NCBI GenBank assembly: GCA_049999725.1
Contig: JBNGIS010031197.1
Location: forward strand, 1 to 21,019
Origin: Haplomitrium mnioides
Taxonomy: Eukaryota; Marchantiophyta; Haplomitriopsida; Calobryales
DNA length: 21,019 nt
Direction of reading: 5' to 3'
Position 1 is the first letter of the stretch, and every line of letters starts with the position of its first letter. A model generated the notes under the pieces. It had not been told where the DNA came from and made no database searches. It saw nothing but the letters and a program-made list of their open reading frames with translations. Both the position numbers and the translations under genes were made by a program. Below are positions 1 through 9,504 of the stretch, piece by piece.

Positions 1-60
1 TCGAAATGAAGAGAGCAAAAAGTCCTTATACACATGAACGCGAGGGTTGCACAACACTTA

Positions 61-209
61 TGGTTTAAAATAACTCAAGAATCAAATCCAAATGAGTAAA
101 AGATCATAATGAACTCAAATAGATGGTTTCGAGTATCTTGCAAAGAAGAAGATAAATGAGACAAAAAAAGTAGAAATACTTAGAATATTGGAAGAAGAAG
201 GAGAAAGAA
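61..209 (-). mobile_element. LTR fragment of gypsy element 1 family
   Basis: From about 73 to 123 this sequence closely matches about 11548-11599, the inner edge of the 5' LTR of gypsy element 1, with only a few mismatches by eye. The fragment appears to begin at the TG at 61, as the other LTR begins with TG at 11539. After about 124 the similarity fades, and at 210 the long-LTR element begins. Bases 1-60 are not recognised. It may be the remains of the 3' LTR of element 1, but the rest of that LTR and the 3' part of the internal region are missing between here and 8016. Confidence 0.6.
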
Positions 210-1590
210 TGTCACTCCCCTCCTTCAGGCCTTAACCTTTACAAGTGCCACTTGGAAGGCAAGGGAGGACAAAAATAAGGGACAAAGGTTCTTTTGTGAA
301 ATGGCCCCTATTCAGTTATTACTTTGAGACTTTAAGGAACTCTTCTTCACCTTACAAGCCTTTCTTCTTTTCAACACTCACTTCAGCAGTAAAGCTGCTC
401 ATCCACATTCAATGCCAGAACACACATACACAAGGACCAAGATACTCATGTGGTAATATGTAATATAATTCAGGGGTCCCAAATCTGGACCCAGCCACTT
501 TGTATACAAATCAGTAGCAGAATATAATATCCCAAGTATCACAGAACAATGCCCAAGGACCTGACTCCCCCTTCGCACGGCTGTCTAAGAATCCGAACAA
601 ATGGATTCCCTGTATACTCCTAGTCCTAAGTGTTTTTTTAACAATACAACAGAATTCAAATCTAACTAATACACTCATACACAATTACAAACACACATGC
701 ATTGCACTTCACCAAAATCATATGTCTTATAGAACCACCAAGACTGACCTTCCCAGCAGACTCCTCCCTTCCTCAACTTACAACCTGAATCTCCTTTCCA
801 TCTCCCACGCACACACCCTTCTTCCAGATAGTGTTTTAACTTCCCTCGCGAGAAGCCTTGGAATTACTTCCTCAGTCTCAGAAGAGGATTTCTTTAACTT
901 CCACCTTTGGAAGATAGTCTTCTCGACTGCTGGCTACTCACTCCACCTTTGAACCTTGAATAGATCTTCTCTGCAGTGCGCGGGCACTAACGCAGCTACT
1001 CTCCTCTTAGCTCCACTTGAAAGAATAAACCAGAGCGCACTCCAAGCACTTTTGGGTTTGATGCTCCTATACAGATGATGCAAAGATGACTCCAAGATCC
1101 AACTTAGCAGCCTCTCCCGAATTCTCAACACATCGGATCCCCTTCGATTTCCCGTATCGATTCACCTCCACTACTGATCCACCCGTAGGGATGAGTCCAC
1201 TTGGATCGCTCGAGCCTCTAGAGCTCCCCGCCCAGCGATTCTCAGTGCCCTTCTAGTCCACCTTCACTCTTGCTAGCCCCTACACGAGTACACTCGCCTC
1301 ACATAAATTTTCACTAGAATCCCTTCTGCCTTTCCTTGTTGGGTCTTCCTGTCCCGAGATTGCTTGCGCATCTCTAGCTTGCATGCACACCAACTTGTTC
1401 AATGTCGCAGCCCGTCGATCTATACCACTGGGGCTTCCGCCCCTGCGAATCTGCCCTGTTTGAAAAGGTCGTTATTCCCGTTGGCCCCGAGCTCCGGACA
1501 TGGCGACACCTTTCCCGCCTATTCGCAGAATGATCCAAGTACAACGATCAGTTTCGAGGTCTATGAGGTCTGGTCCGAAGAATCTTGTAC

Positions 1591-1740
1591 GCTGGGACTC
1601 CAAAGATTCACGCAGAATCGAGTTCGGAGATTCTCGCGAAACCGAGTCCAAAGAACCCCGCAAAACCGAGTCCAAAGAACCCCTCAGAACCAAGTCCGAA
1701 GAACCCCTTAGAACCGAGTCTAAAGAACCCCTCAGAACCC
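1591..1740. repeat. 24-bp tandem array in left LTR
   Basis: Five perfectly spaced 24-bp units start at 1612, 1636, 1660, 1684 and 1708, followed by a 9-bp partial unit and preceded by a 21-bp degenerate unit. The core is roughly accgagtccaaagaacccc. The right LTR holds fewer units at the equivalent place. The multiple-of-three period leaves several frames open on both strands, which explains the open frames of about 100-130 codons here. Confidence 0.9.
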
Positions 1741-1775
1741 AGAGTCCACCGTTGACTTTTCCTCCGTGGCCGCCG

Positions 1776-2322
1776 TTCGACGACGTCTTCAACTGGGAAG
1801 CTTGACCACCGCATTGACCCTGATCTGCAGTTGACCACGGACCCATGTCCAAAGAATCCAATGGATTGGTGAGTTCGAAGGATCCCTCGGGCCTTTAGTT
1901 TCAAAGTTGACTTGTCAACGCTGCCGCCGTCGGACGCCGCTTTCCACTCGGAAGTTGGACCGCTGCGCTGACCTGCTTCTAAAGTTAACCTTGGCTCTGA
2001 CCCAAAGGATCCTACGGGCTCCTTCGGAGTGTGATGTGTCCTAGGTAGCGTGGTCCGACGTCGTTTTCACCAGGGAAGTTGGACCGCCGCGCTGACCTGG
2101 GGTTGACCGCGGGAGATTCCAAAATATTCCTCTGACAGGGAGTCCGAAGGAAACCACAGAACCTCTGGACCCACAGTTGACTTGGTTCTGCAGAGCGCCG
2201 TCCGACGCCGTTTTCAACAGGGAAGGTACACCGCCGCGCTGTCCTGGGGTTCCGAAGTTGACCACGGGAGATTCCGAAATATTCCTCGGACAGGGAGTCC
2301 GAAGGAAACCACGGAACCTCTG
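1776..2322. repeat. ~155-bp higher-order repeat in left LTR
   Basis: Units start at a tccgacg-like heptamer at 1776, 1930, 2054 and 2201 (spacings 154, 124 and 147). Each contains a version of gggaaggtggaccgccgcgc, and the last two also have the ttccgaaatattcctcgg and gtccgaaggaaaccac blocks. The last unit runs into the N gap. The matching array in the other LTR has five starts. Confidence 0.85.
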
Positions 2323-2422
2323 NNNNNNNNNNNNNNNNNNNNNNNNNNNNNNNNNNNNNNNNNNNNNNNNNNNNNNNNNNNNNNNNNNNNNNNNNNNNNN
2401 NNNNNNNNNNNNNNNNNNNNNN
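2323..2422. other. Assembly gap (100 N) inside left LTR
   Basis: A run of exactly 100 N, the usual placeholder length, interrupts the tandem repeat zone. Aligning both edges to the other LTR (left edge to about 7124, right edge to 7230) predicts about 105 missing bases if no repeat unit was gained or lost. Peptides spanning it have no meaning. Confidence 0.97.
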
Positions 2423-2430
2423 CTTCTGAA

Positions 2431-2580
2431 CTTGTCACGTTTGTGCTGAAGCCCTCGGACACATCCGTGCCTGCCACGTTTTTGCTAAATCTCCCAGACA
2501 CCTCTGAGGATGCCACGTTTCCGCTAAATCTCTTGGACACCTCTCAGAACACCACTTTTCTACTAAAGCCCTCGGAACCG
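2431..2580. repeat. ~40-bp tandem repeat in left LTR
   Basis: About four degenerate units of roughly 40 bp. Each starts with a version of tgccacgtttctgctaaa and contains a cttggacacctc-like block. The matching array in the other LTR is at 7238-7389. Confidence 0.75.
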
Positions 2581-3217
2581 TGAAGTCCGAAGTGAGTTTG
2601 GACCTCAATAGAGCCCGTTAACGCTTGAGGAAGCGAGGCGTCCTTCGATCCTCATCGCCATCGCTACTCACGAAGGTCGTTTCCCTCTCCTTTCTCTTTC
2701 CAATTCATGCCTCTAGAGCACAACCTTCAGGAGGCTTACGCTGCAGCACTTTCCTTGCCCGCAGCCCCCTCCACTGCTGTCACTCTTCGATCTTCGCCCC
2801 ACGCCTCTGATCCTTCTTCACCTACGAGGTCGCCCTTCCTCCCTCCTCTCAACTGATTGCCTTTGGTGAGTGCTCCGTTCCTCCGTGCTATGGCCCCAAT
2901 TCTTGCATCCCGATGATACTTGCAGGCTCTCTTCTGCTTCCGTCGAATTTTAGTGGTGCCCCCCCACCTTCTAGTTGACACAACTCCCTTTTCTCATTCC
3001 AAAACGATCCCACGAGCCCTTCTCTTGTCGACCTCCCTTCCTTCTCCTTCACGACCCAATTCCACTCCTCGGATCCAGGCGATCCGCTCGTACTCACTGA
3101 TTGGAGTTGATTCTCTGCTTCCGAGTTACTTTAACACTTACAAGAGAGGAATTGTTCTTATGCCACCTCCGATTCCACGAATTCTTCCCTAGTGCCCCAT
3201 GTCACCGAGTGGCATAA

Positions 3218-3227
3218 CTCCCCCTTT
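3218..3227 (-). promoter_or_regulatory. Candidate polypurine tract
   Basis: On the minus strand this reads AAAGGGGGAG, about 13 bases before the 3' LTR. In LTR elements such a tract primes plus-strand DNA synthesis. The match to expected position and composition supports the minus orientation. The 13-base spacer is a little longer than usual. Confidence 0.55.
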
Positions 3228-3338
3228 AAGTGTGAAGCATCCTCGTGAACACCCTTCTTCGTTCATCAACTCTGCTGGTTGCCTCCTCTGCAGTGGCCGC
3301 TACTTGGCTAGATACAAGGTTGTTGTAATGCAATTTCA

Positions 3339-3398
3339 CAAACACTCACACACCCAACACACTCACACACACTCACCACCCGCGAAGAGCCATCATCC
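3339..3398. repeat. CA-rich low-complexity stretch
   Basis: Imperfect acacac and ctcacac runs on the plus strand, within the internal domain of the long-LTR element. It is probably a degenerate microsatellite. Confidence 0.7.
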
Positions 3399-4074
3399 TA
3401 CCCCCGTGCACTTACCTACCTCAACCTCTTTCATAGATCCTATATAAAAGTTGCGTCTCCAAATTCTGGTTTGAGGAGGATACTGGATGTAGACATTGAC
3501 ATACCTTGGTGCACTTCCTTGTGGTCCGTGAGACCACCCTTAGATCTAAGATCACTCTACTGGCCCTTCTCCCTTAGCCTTGGGTTGCACACACCACACA
3601 CATACAGGGAACAAATGACAAAACACAAACAAACATAGATATGGCATATAGTGCCTGTGTGAGCAACACTATATACAACGTTGGTGGTGGCTGGGCCGCC
3701 CGCAACAATTGCTTCCATGACAATAAGATCTTTGGGCTAGCTTAAGGCAAGCTTCTTCTCTGGATTGAGATGGGGTTCATCTTTCGATAAATTTGGGTTT
3801 TACGGGCTGCAATTGCTCATTTCTATTATCGCCCATTCCACCACTTGAGGAGGCCCTAACTTGACGACACTTGGCGGTTGCTCGTCATGAATGCTGCCAA
3901 CCGAGTACACCAATGTCAACTCTACTCCTAGCTCGAGTTTGGGGTTTGATCAACATTGGCCTTCCGAGAGCTCCTCCTCTTGCAGGTGATGAGGTCCAGT
4001 TGCACACCCCCCTCTTGCTCTAGTTGGGCCCTTCCCTAGTCCCCTAATATGCACGTGGATCCCTCTTCTTTTGG

Positions 4075-4941
4075 TTATGATTCTTCCGCCTCAGCCCAAA
4101 CGATGCAAGGAGTAAGATTCTGCACCGCTACTAGGGATGCTCCAGCCTCTTTGAGCTCATTTGGATCGCCTAGTAGTTGCTGCTCTGGGACATGCTTCAA
4201 GTTTTCCTCGTCTGCCCTCTCCTTGTGAGTCGCCCCCATGACACCGATTAATCCCCCTTCTCCTATGGTTGTGTTGGATGGAACCAGGTGGGGTCTTCCT
4301 TCTTGTATTCAGAATCACTCATGGGTGACCACACCTGATTCATAGTCTTCTTAGCCTTTCACCCCTTCTTGCACTTGCCCCTCTGGTGAGACTTGGATCT
4401 TGATTTGGCCCTTACTTGATAATCATCATCTGAGGCAGAGGTTTCCCCCTTTATCTGTACTACTTCCTCCTCTCCATACTGAGAATGTATTGGAATTGGA
4501 TACTCATACTCGTGCCCCTATGGTTCCGAGCAGTTGAAGGAAACATGTCCAGGCTGACCACAGTTCCAGCACACCATAACGATAAGTTTCGGGGGTCCGT
4601 TTGTGACCCATCCATCTGATTGTACAGCTTGGGAGGTACATGTCTTTTTTTCTAGATTTGGCTTGATGCTTGCAAGGAGGGCTTGCATTACTTCTATCTT
4701 TGAACTAAGTTCCGCTAATCGACATTCCTCTCCTTAGCAGCCCTCTTGATCTTTCGCTCCTTTCTCTGCTTCTTCCTTCTCGAAGATCTTTGATCATCAA
4801 AGCTGCTGCTATCAAAGTCACTGTCACTTTCTAGGTAGATGCAGAGCTCTCCTCTCTATCCTCATTGTTGCTTGAACTATTATAAGAGTATTCCGACACA
4901 TACTTAGCCTGTCGGTTCCTTCGAGCATGGTTTTGGCTCAT
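4075..4941 (-). pseudogene. Broken Gag-like protein with CCHC zinc knuckle
   Basis: An ATG at 4941 opens a basic, Ser/Asp-rich N-terminus (MSQNHARRNRQAKYVSEYSY) that meets a stop at 4831-4833. The reading resumes in other frames as an acidic DSDFDSSS block and a Lys/Arg-rich block, then as a segment with a helical ELSSKIEVMQALLASIKP stretch. A zinc knuckle, CWNCGQPGHVSFNC (C-x2-C-x4-H-x4-C), at 4530-4571 follows before a stop at 4518-4520. Further protein-like sequence (for example EGGLIGVMGATHKERADEE) continues to a stop at 4075-4077. The knuckle is the hallmark of retroelement nucleocapsid. At least two frameshifts and several stops make it non-functional as it stands. It is the only coding trace in the element. 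Confidence 0.65.
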
Positions 4942-5024
4942 CGCCTCAATTGAGGAGAAAACCTCACTCCTTCGAAAGATGATAACTTGGCCTTGGGTTG
5001 GTCTCAGGTTTCTGCAAATGTTTC

Positions 5025-5042
5025 GCCCTCCATCTTACGCCA
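5025..5042 (-). promoter_or_regulatory. Candidate primer binding site of long-LTR element
   Basis: On minus this reads TGGCGTAAGATGGAGGGC, eight bases inside the 5' LTR edge. It begins TGG, as needed to pair with a tRNA 3' CCA. I could not assign a tRNA, and it matches neither the common Met nor the common Asp type sites, so the call rests on position and the TGG start. Confidence 0.4.
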
Positions 5043-6428
5043 AAAATTTATGTCACTCCCCTCCTTCAAACCTTAACCTTCACACGTGGCACTTGGAAGG
5101 CAGGGGAGGACAAAAACAGGGGAAAAAGGTTCTTTTTTGAGATGGCCCCTATCTAGTTATTACTTTGAGGCTTTAAGGAACTTTTCTTCACCTTACAAGC
5201 CTTTCTTCTTTTCAACACTCACTTCAACAGTCAAGCTACTCATCCACACTCAATGCCAGAACACACATACACAAAGACCAAGATACTCTTGTGGTAATAT
5301 GTAATATAATTCAGGGGTCCCAAATCTAGACCTAGCCACTTTGTATACAAATCAGTAGCAAAATCTAATATCCCAAGTATCACCAAACAATGCCCAAGGA
5401 CCTGACTCCCCCTTCACTGGGCTGTCTCAGGATCCGAACAAATGGATTCCCTATATGCTCCTAGTCCTCAGTGTTTTAATTACAATACAACATAATTCAA
5501 ATCTAACTAATACATTCATTCACAATTACAAACACACATGCATTGCACTTCACCAAAATCATATGCCTTACAGAACCACCAAGACTGACCTTCCCAGTAG
5601 ACTCCTCCCTTCCTCAACTTACAACCTTAATCTCCTTTCCATCTCCCATGCACACACCCTTCTTCCAAAAAGTCTTTTAACTTCCCTCACGAGAAGCCCT
5701 CGATTTACTTTCTCAGGCTCAGAAGAGGATTTCTTTAACTTCCACCTTTGGAAGATAGTCCTCTCGACTGCTGGCTACTCACTCCACCTCCGAACCTTGA
5801 ACAAATCTTCTCCGCAATGCGTGGGCACTAACGCAACTACTCTCTTCTTAGCTCTACTTGAAAGGATTAACCAGAGCACACTCGGAGCACTTTTGGGTTT
5901 GATGCTCCTACATAGATGATACAAAGACGACTCCAAGATCCAACTTAGCAGCCTCTCCCGAATTCTCAACACATCGGATCCCCTTTGATTTCTCGTATCG
6001 ATTCACCTCCACTACTTGTCCACCCGTAGGGATTAGTCCACTTGGATCGCCCGAGCCTCTAGAGTTCCCCGCCCAGCGATTCTCGGGACCCCTCTCGTCC
6101 ACCTCCACCCTTGCTAGCCCCCTGTATGAGTACATTCGCCTCATGTAAATTTTCACTAGAATCCCTTCTGCCTTACCTTGTTGCGTCTTCCTGTCCCGAG
6201 ATCGCTTGCACGTCTCTAGTTTACATGCACACCAACTCGTTCAATGTCGCAGCCCGTCAATCTATACCCATTGTGCTTCCACCCCTGCGAATCTGCCCCA
6301 TTTGAAAAGGTCGTTATTCCCGTTGGCCCCGAGCTTTGGACGTGACAACACATGTCCCGTCTATTTGCATAATGATCCAAGTACAATGGTCAATTCTGAG
6401 GTCTACAGGGTCTGGCCCAAAGAATCTC

Positions 6429-6534
6429 GCAGACTGGGAGTCCGAAGATTACCGCGGAACCGAGTCCAAAGACTCTCACTGAACTGAGTCCGAAAAACCC
6501 CGCGGAACCGAGTCTGAAGAACCCATCAGAACCT
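6429..6534. repeat. 24-bp tandem array in right LTR
   Basis: Units start at 6429 (25 bp), 6454, 6478 and 6502, with a 9-bp partial at 6526. They have the same core as the array at 1591-1740 but about two units (48 bp) fewer. Confidence 0.85.
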
Positions 6535-6569
6535 AGAGTCTATCGTTGACTTTTTCTCCGTGGTCGCCG

Positions 6570-7229
6570 TCCGACGTAGTCTTCAACTGGGAAGCTTGAC
6601 CGTCGCATTGACCCTGATCCGCAGTTGACCACGGACCCAAGTCCAAAGAATCGAATGGACTGGTGAGTCTGAATGATCCCTCGGACCCTGAGTTCCGAAG
6701 TTGACTTGTCAACGCTACCGCTATCCGACGCCGCTTTCCACCCGAAAGTTGGACCGCTGCGTTGACCTGCTTCCGAAGTTGAACTTAGCTTTGACCCGAA
6801 GGATCCTACGGGCTCTTTCGGAGTGCCACGTGTCCAACGTTACGCCGTCCGATGTTGTTTCCAATAGGGAAGGTGGACCGCCACGTTGACCTGGGGTTTT
6901 GAAGTTGACCGTTGGAGATTCTAGAATATTCCTCGGACAAGGAGTCTGAAGGAAACCATAGAACCTCTGGGCCCGCAATTGACATGGTTCCGCAGAGCGC
7001 CGTCCGATGCTGTTTTCAACAGGGAAGGTGGACCGCTGCGCTGACCTAGGGTTCCGAAGTTGACCACGGGAGATTCCGAAATATTCCTCGGATAGGGAGT
7101 CCGAAGGAAACCACGGAACCTCTAGGCCCACAGTTGACCTGGCTACGCAGAGCGCCATCCGACGCCATTTTCAACGGGGAAGGTGGACCGCCGTGCTGAT
7201 TTAAGGTTTCCGAAGTTGACTAACGGACC
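6570..7229. repeat. ~155-bp higher-order repeat in right LTR
   Basis: Unit starts (tccgacg-like) lie at 6570, 6724, 6848, 7003 and 7158, with spacings of 154, 124, 155 and 155. Units two to four share long blocks, including ttccgaaatattcctcgg and cgcagagcgcc. The second unit lacks about 30 bp. This is the gap-free version of 1776-2322. Confidence 0.88.
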
Positions 7230-7237
7230 CTTCTAAA

Positions 7238-7389
7238 CTTGCCACGTTTTCGCTGAAGCCCTTGGACACCCCCACGCCTACCACATTTCTGCAAAAGGCC
7301 TTGGACACCTCCGCATCCACCACGTTTCTGCTAAATCTCCCAGACCCCTCTCAGGACGCCACGTTTCCGCTAAAGCCCTCGGAAACGTG
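7238..7389. repeat. ~40-bp tandem repeat in right LTR
   Basis: About four degenerate copies of a 40-bp unit built on gccacgtttctgctaaa and ttggacacctc-like blocks, equivalent to 2431-2580. Confidence 0.75.
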
Positions 7390-8017
7390 AAGTCCGAAGT
7401 GAATTTCGACCTCAGTAGAGCCCATTAACGCTTGAGGAAGCGAGGAGTCCCTCGATCTTCGTCATTGTCGTCGCTGCTCACGAAGATCGTTGCCCCCTCC
7501 TTTCTCTTCCTAATTCTTGCCCCTAGAGCGCGGCCATTAGCAAGCTTACGCTGCAACACTTCCCTTGCCCGCGGCCCCCTCCACTGTTGTCGCTCTTCGA
7601 TCTCTGCCCCGCGCCTCTGATCCTTCTTCACTTCCGAGGTCGCCTTTCCTCCCTCCTCTTGGCTGATTGCCTCTAGTGAGTGCTCCATTCCTCACTGCTA
7701 GGGCCCTGATTCTTGCATCTCGATGATACTTGCAGGCTCTCTTCTGCTTCCGTCGAATTTTAGTGGTGCTTCCCCTACTCGTTGGCTGACATAGCTCCAT
7801 TTTCTCATTCCAAAGTGATCTCGCGAGTCTTTCTCATGTCGACCTCCCTTCCTTCTCTTTCACGACCCAATTTCACTCATCGGATCTAGGCGATCCGCTC
7901 GTACTCACTAATTGGAGTTGATCCGCTGCTTTCGGGTTACTTTAACACTTACGAGAGAGAAATTGTTCTAATGCCACCTCCGATTCCATGAATTCTTCCC
8001 TAGTGCCCCATGTCACC

Positions 8018-8732
8018 AGCTAACAAAGGAACCCATAGAAAACAAGAGGATGTTGACCGAAATTAAGAAAGAAACGAGAAAACCCAATACTTGCTTGTTT
8101 GGAGTTGTTGTAGGCAAACTCCATAGCCGGTAAGAAACTGTCCCAATCGATATGATCAATATTGATGAATGCACAAAGCATATCCTCCACACTGCAATTA
8201 GCGTGCTCTAGTTTCCAATCAGTTTGAGGATGATAAGTAGTAGACATAAAGAGTTTGGTACCCAAAAGTGTGAACAACTCTCGCCAAAACTTTCCAATGA
8301 ATGGTAGATCTCTATCAGATATTAATACCTTTAGCATGCTATGATATCAAGAGATTGTATCAAGTAAATCTTTGCCAATTGTGGAGCATCCACTATATCC
8401 ACTATCGGTGCTAGAGGAATTTATAAGCTTAGCTTATCTATAAATACCACAATGGCAGTAAACTCACAAAACGTTCTTGGAAGCGAAGTGACAAGATCTA
8501 AACTTACATGTTCCCACTAAGTACTAGGAATTGGTTATGGTTGAAGAATTCCAATTGGTTTTTGATTTAAAACCTTGTTTTGTTGACAACTCTCATAAGA
8601 ATGAACAAAGCCACAAACATCTCGAGTTAGGTTTGGCCACCACAAAGTGCGTTGAAGCAACTCCATGGTCTTTTCTACTCTAAAATGCCCATAGATTGGA
8701 ATGTCATGTGCTTCTTGTAAACATCCATTCAA
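8018..8732 (-). pseudogene. Integrase of gypsy element 1 (truncated)
   Basis: Integrase inserts the element DNA into the host chromosome. The zinc-binding domain is at about 8580-8710: the histidine pair is in HDIPIYGH, but the first cysteine of the usual C-x2-C pair is tyrosine (HSYESCQQNK). The catalytic core follows in pieces, with WEHVSLDLVTSLP, then ISDRD at about 8310, then TTYHPQTDWKLEHAN, consistent with a D,D,E triad. A distal LPAMEFAYNNSKQAS segment comes next, and the frame ends at FGQHPL and a chance stop at the junction with the long-LTR element. A frameshift and stops separate the segments between about 8340 and 8530. The C-terminal DNA-binding part is missing. Confidence 0.82.
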
Positions 8733-8934
8733 AGCGCATCATCTTATGGAACATATATTTGATGGCCTTGATAGAGAATACCATCTCGAATGAAAAAAAC
8801 ATGATACTCACTATCTTTGGCTACCAAACGTGCCTTAACAAGATTAAGAAGGCATCTTGTTGTAACTTCTGTCAAAAGTCGTTATTAGTTGTTTCATCAA
8901 GATGCAATATTCTAACATTTGCAACCTCCAATGT

Positions 8935-9330
8935 ATTTAGATGATGATCTGGTCTTTGTGACAATGCATCAGGAATAGTATGGAACCTTCTTGGCTTGTA
9001 CTCCAACTTGATATCAAAGAGCTATAGTTGATCTTTCCATTGTTGATGATGACTTGTCATATTTTCCAAGTCAATTGATTACAACAAGGGCTTGTGATCG
9101 ATGTGCATAAGTACATACTTTCCTAAAAGATAGTGTCTCCAAACCTTGGTAGCATAAACCATTGCCAATTGCTCTCTATCCCTTGCAGAATAATTTCTCT
9201 ATGTTGCATTTAGCGGGTGTAATAAAAAGGCAATTCATGAAGTCCATTCTCAAACTCTTGTTGTAACATTTGCTCCAATAGCAAAATTAGAAGCATCAAA
9301 ATCAATTATACAACATGTCTTTGGATCATA
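8935..9330 (-). pseudogene. RNase H and connection region of gypsy element 1
   Basis: RNase H removes the RNA strand during reverse transcription. On minus, IIDFDASNFAIGANV (about 9265-9315) matches the first catalytic-Asp segment. MVYATKVWRHYLLGKYVLM, IDHKPLL and a following QWKDQL match the later core, and RFHTIPDALSQRPDHH matches the linker leading to integrase. Both visible catalytic Asp positions (DAS and IDHKP) are kept, unlike in element 2. Several frames are needed to read it and stops interrupt it, so no long open frame remains. Confidence 0.7.
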
Positions 9331-9504
9331 CATTTGTAGAATTGGACAAGAAGACATCGTATTCTTAAGTCATTGAAATGCCTCTTGGTCTTTGGTCATC
9401 TATTGAAACTTTCTCTCCTTGTCTAACAAATCCGTTAGCGGTGCAGCAATATAAGCATAGTAATGGACGAATCTTTGATAAAAACTTGCCAATCCATTGA
9501 AAGT

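Larger units (their letters stand above)
210..3204 (-). repeat. 3' LTR of long-LTR element (left copy)
   Basis: This is a full-length partner of the repeat at 5051-8015, colinear along its whole length with scattered substitutions and small indels. It contains a 100-base run of N. The middle third (about 1590-2590) is GC-rich and made of tandem repeats. The outer thirds are less biased. No convincing TATA box on the minus strand was found, so the U3/R/U5 limits cannot be placed. Open frames conserved between the two LTRs are expected from duplication and are not by themselves evidence of coding. Confidence 0.88.
3205..5050 (-). mobile_element. Internal domain of long-LTR element
   Basis: This is the region between the two LTRs. 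Read on minus, it starts with a candidate primer binding site, runs through a broken Gag-like frame (about 4941 to 4075), and then about 870 bp with no recognisable coding, ending at a purine tract beside the left LTR. It includes a CA-rich stretch at about 3339-3398 and a plus-strand TATATAAAAG at about 3437-3446, which I consider fortuitous. No RT, integrase or protease motif is visible on either strand. Confidence 0.75.
210..8015 (-). mobile_element. Non-autonomous long-LTR retrotransposon (LARD-like)
   Basis: Two direct repeats of about 3 kb flank a 1.85 kb internal domain. Each repeat begins TGTCACTCCCC and ends GCCCCATGTCA on the plus strand, so the TG...CA termini are canonical. Orientation is minus: a purine tract lies beside the left repeat, a candidate primer binding site beside the right repeat, and the Gag-like zinc knuckle reads on minus. 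No protease, RT, RNase H or integrase motifs were found inside, so it would depend on another element's enzymes, as large retrotransposon derivatives do. The 5-bp flanks do not match (AAGAA on the left, CCAGC on the right), so no target site duplication is visible. LTR divergence, estimated by eye over one 190-bp stretch, is roughly a tenth, so the insertion is old. Confidence 0.85.
5051..8015 (-). repeat. 5' LTR of long-LTR element (right copy)
   Basis: This copy is colinear with 210-3204 and has no assembly gap, so it is the better reference for the family. On minus it begins TGACATGGGGCAC and ends GGGGAGTGACA. It is slightly shorter than the left copy, partly because its 24-bp array has fewer units. 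A 65-codon minus-strand open frame at 5775-5972 is matched by one at 934-1131 with the same start and stop and about a dozen differences. That conservation could be coding or simply LTR duplication. Confidence 0.88.

Noticed and set aside
245-463. 72-codon plus-strand frame also present at 5086-5304
   Set aside because: It is conserved only because it lies in paired LTRs, is antisense to the element, and has no domain.
1472-1904. Overlapping open frames of about 100-130 codons on both strands
   Set aside because: They are produced by the in-frame 24-bp tandem repeat and absence of stops in GC-rich DNA.
2177-2583. Open frames spanning the N gap
   Set aside because: The N run hides stops and frame. 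The left part also differs in frame from the equivalent gap-free LTR.
3437-3446. Plus-strand TATATAAAAG as a promoter
   Set aside because: It is antisense to the element and no coding sequence follows it on plus.
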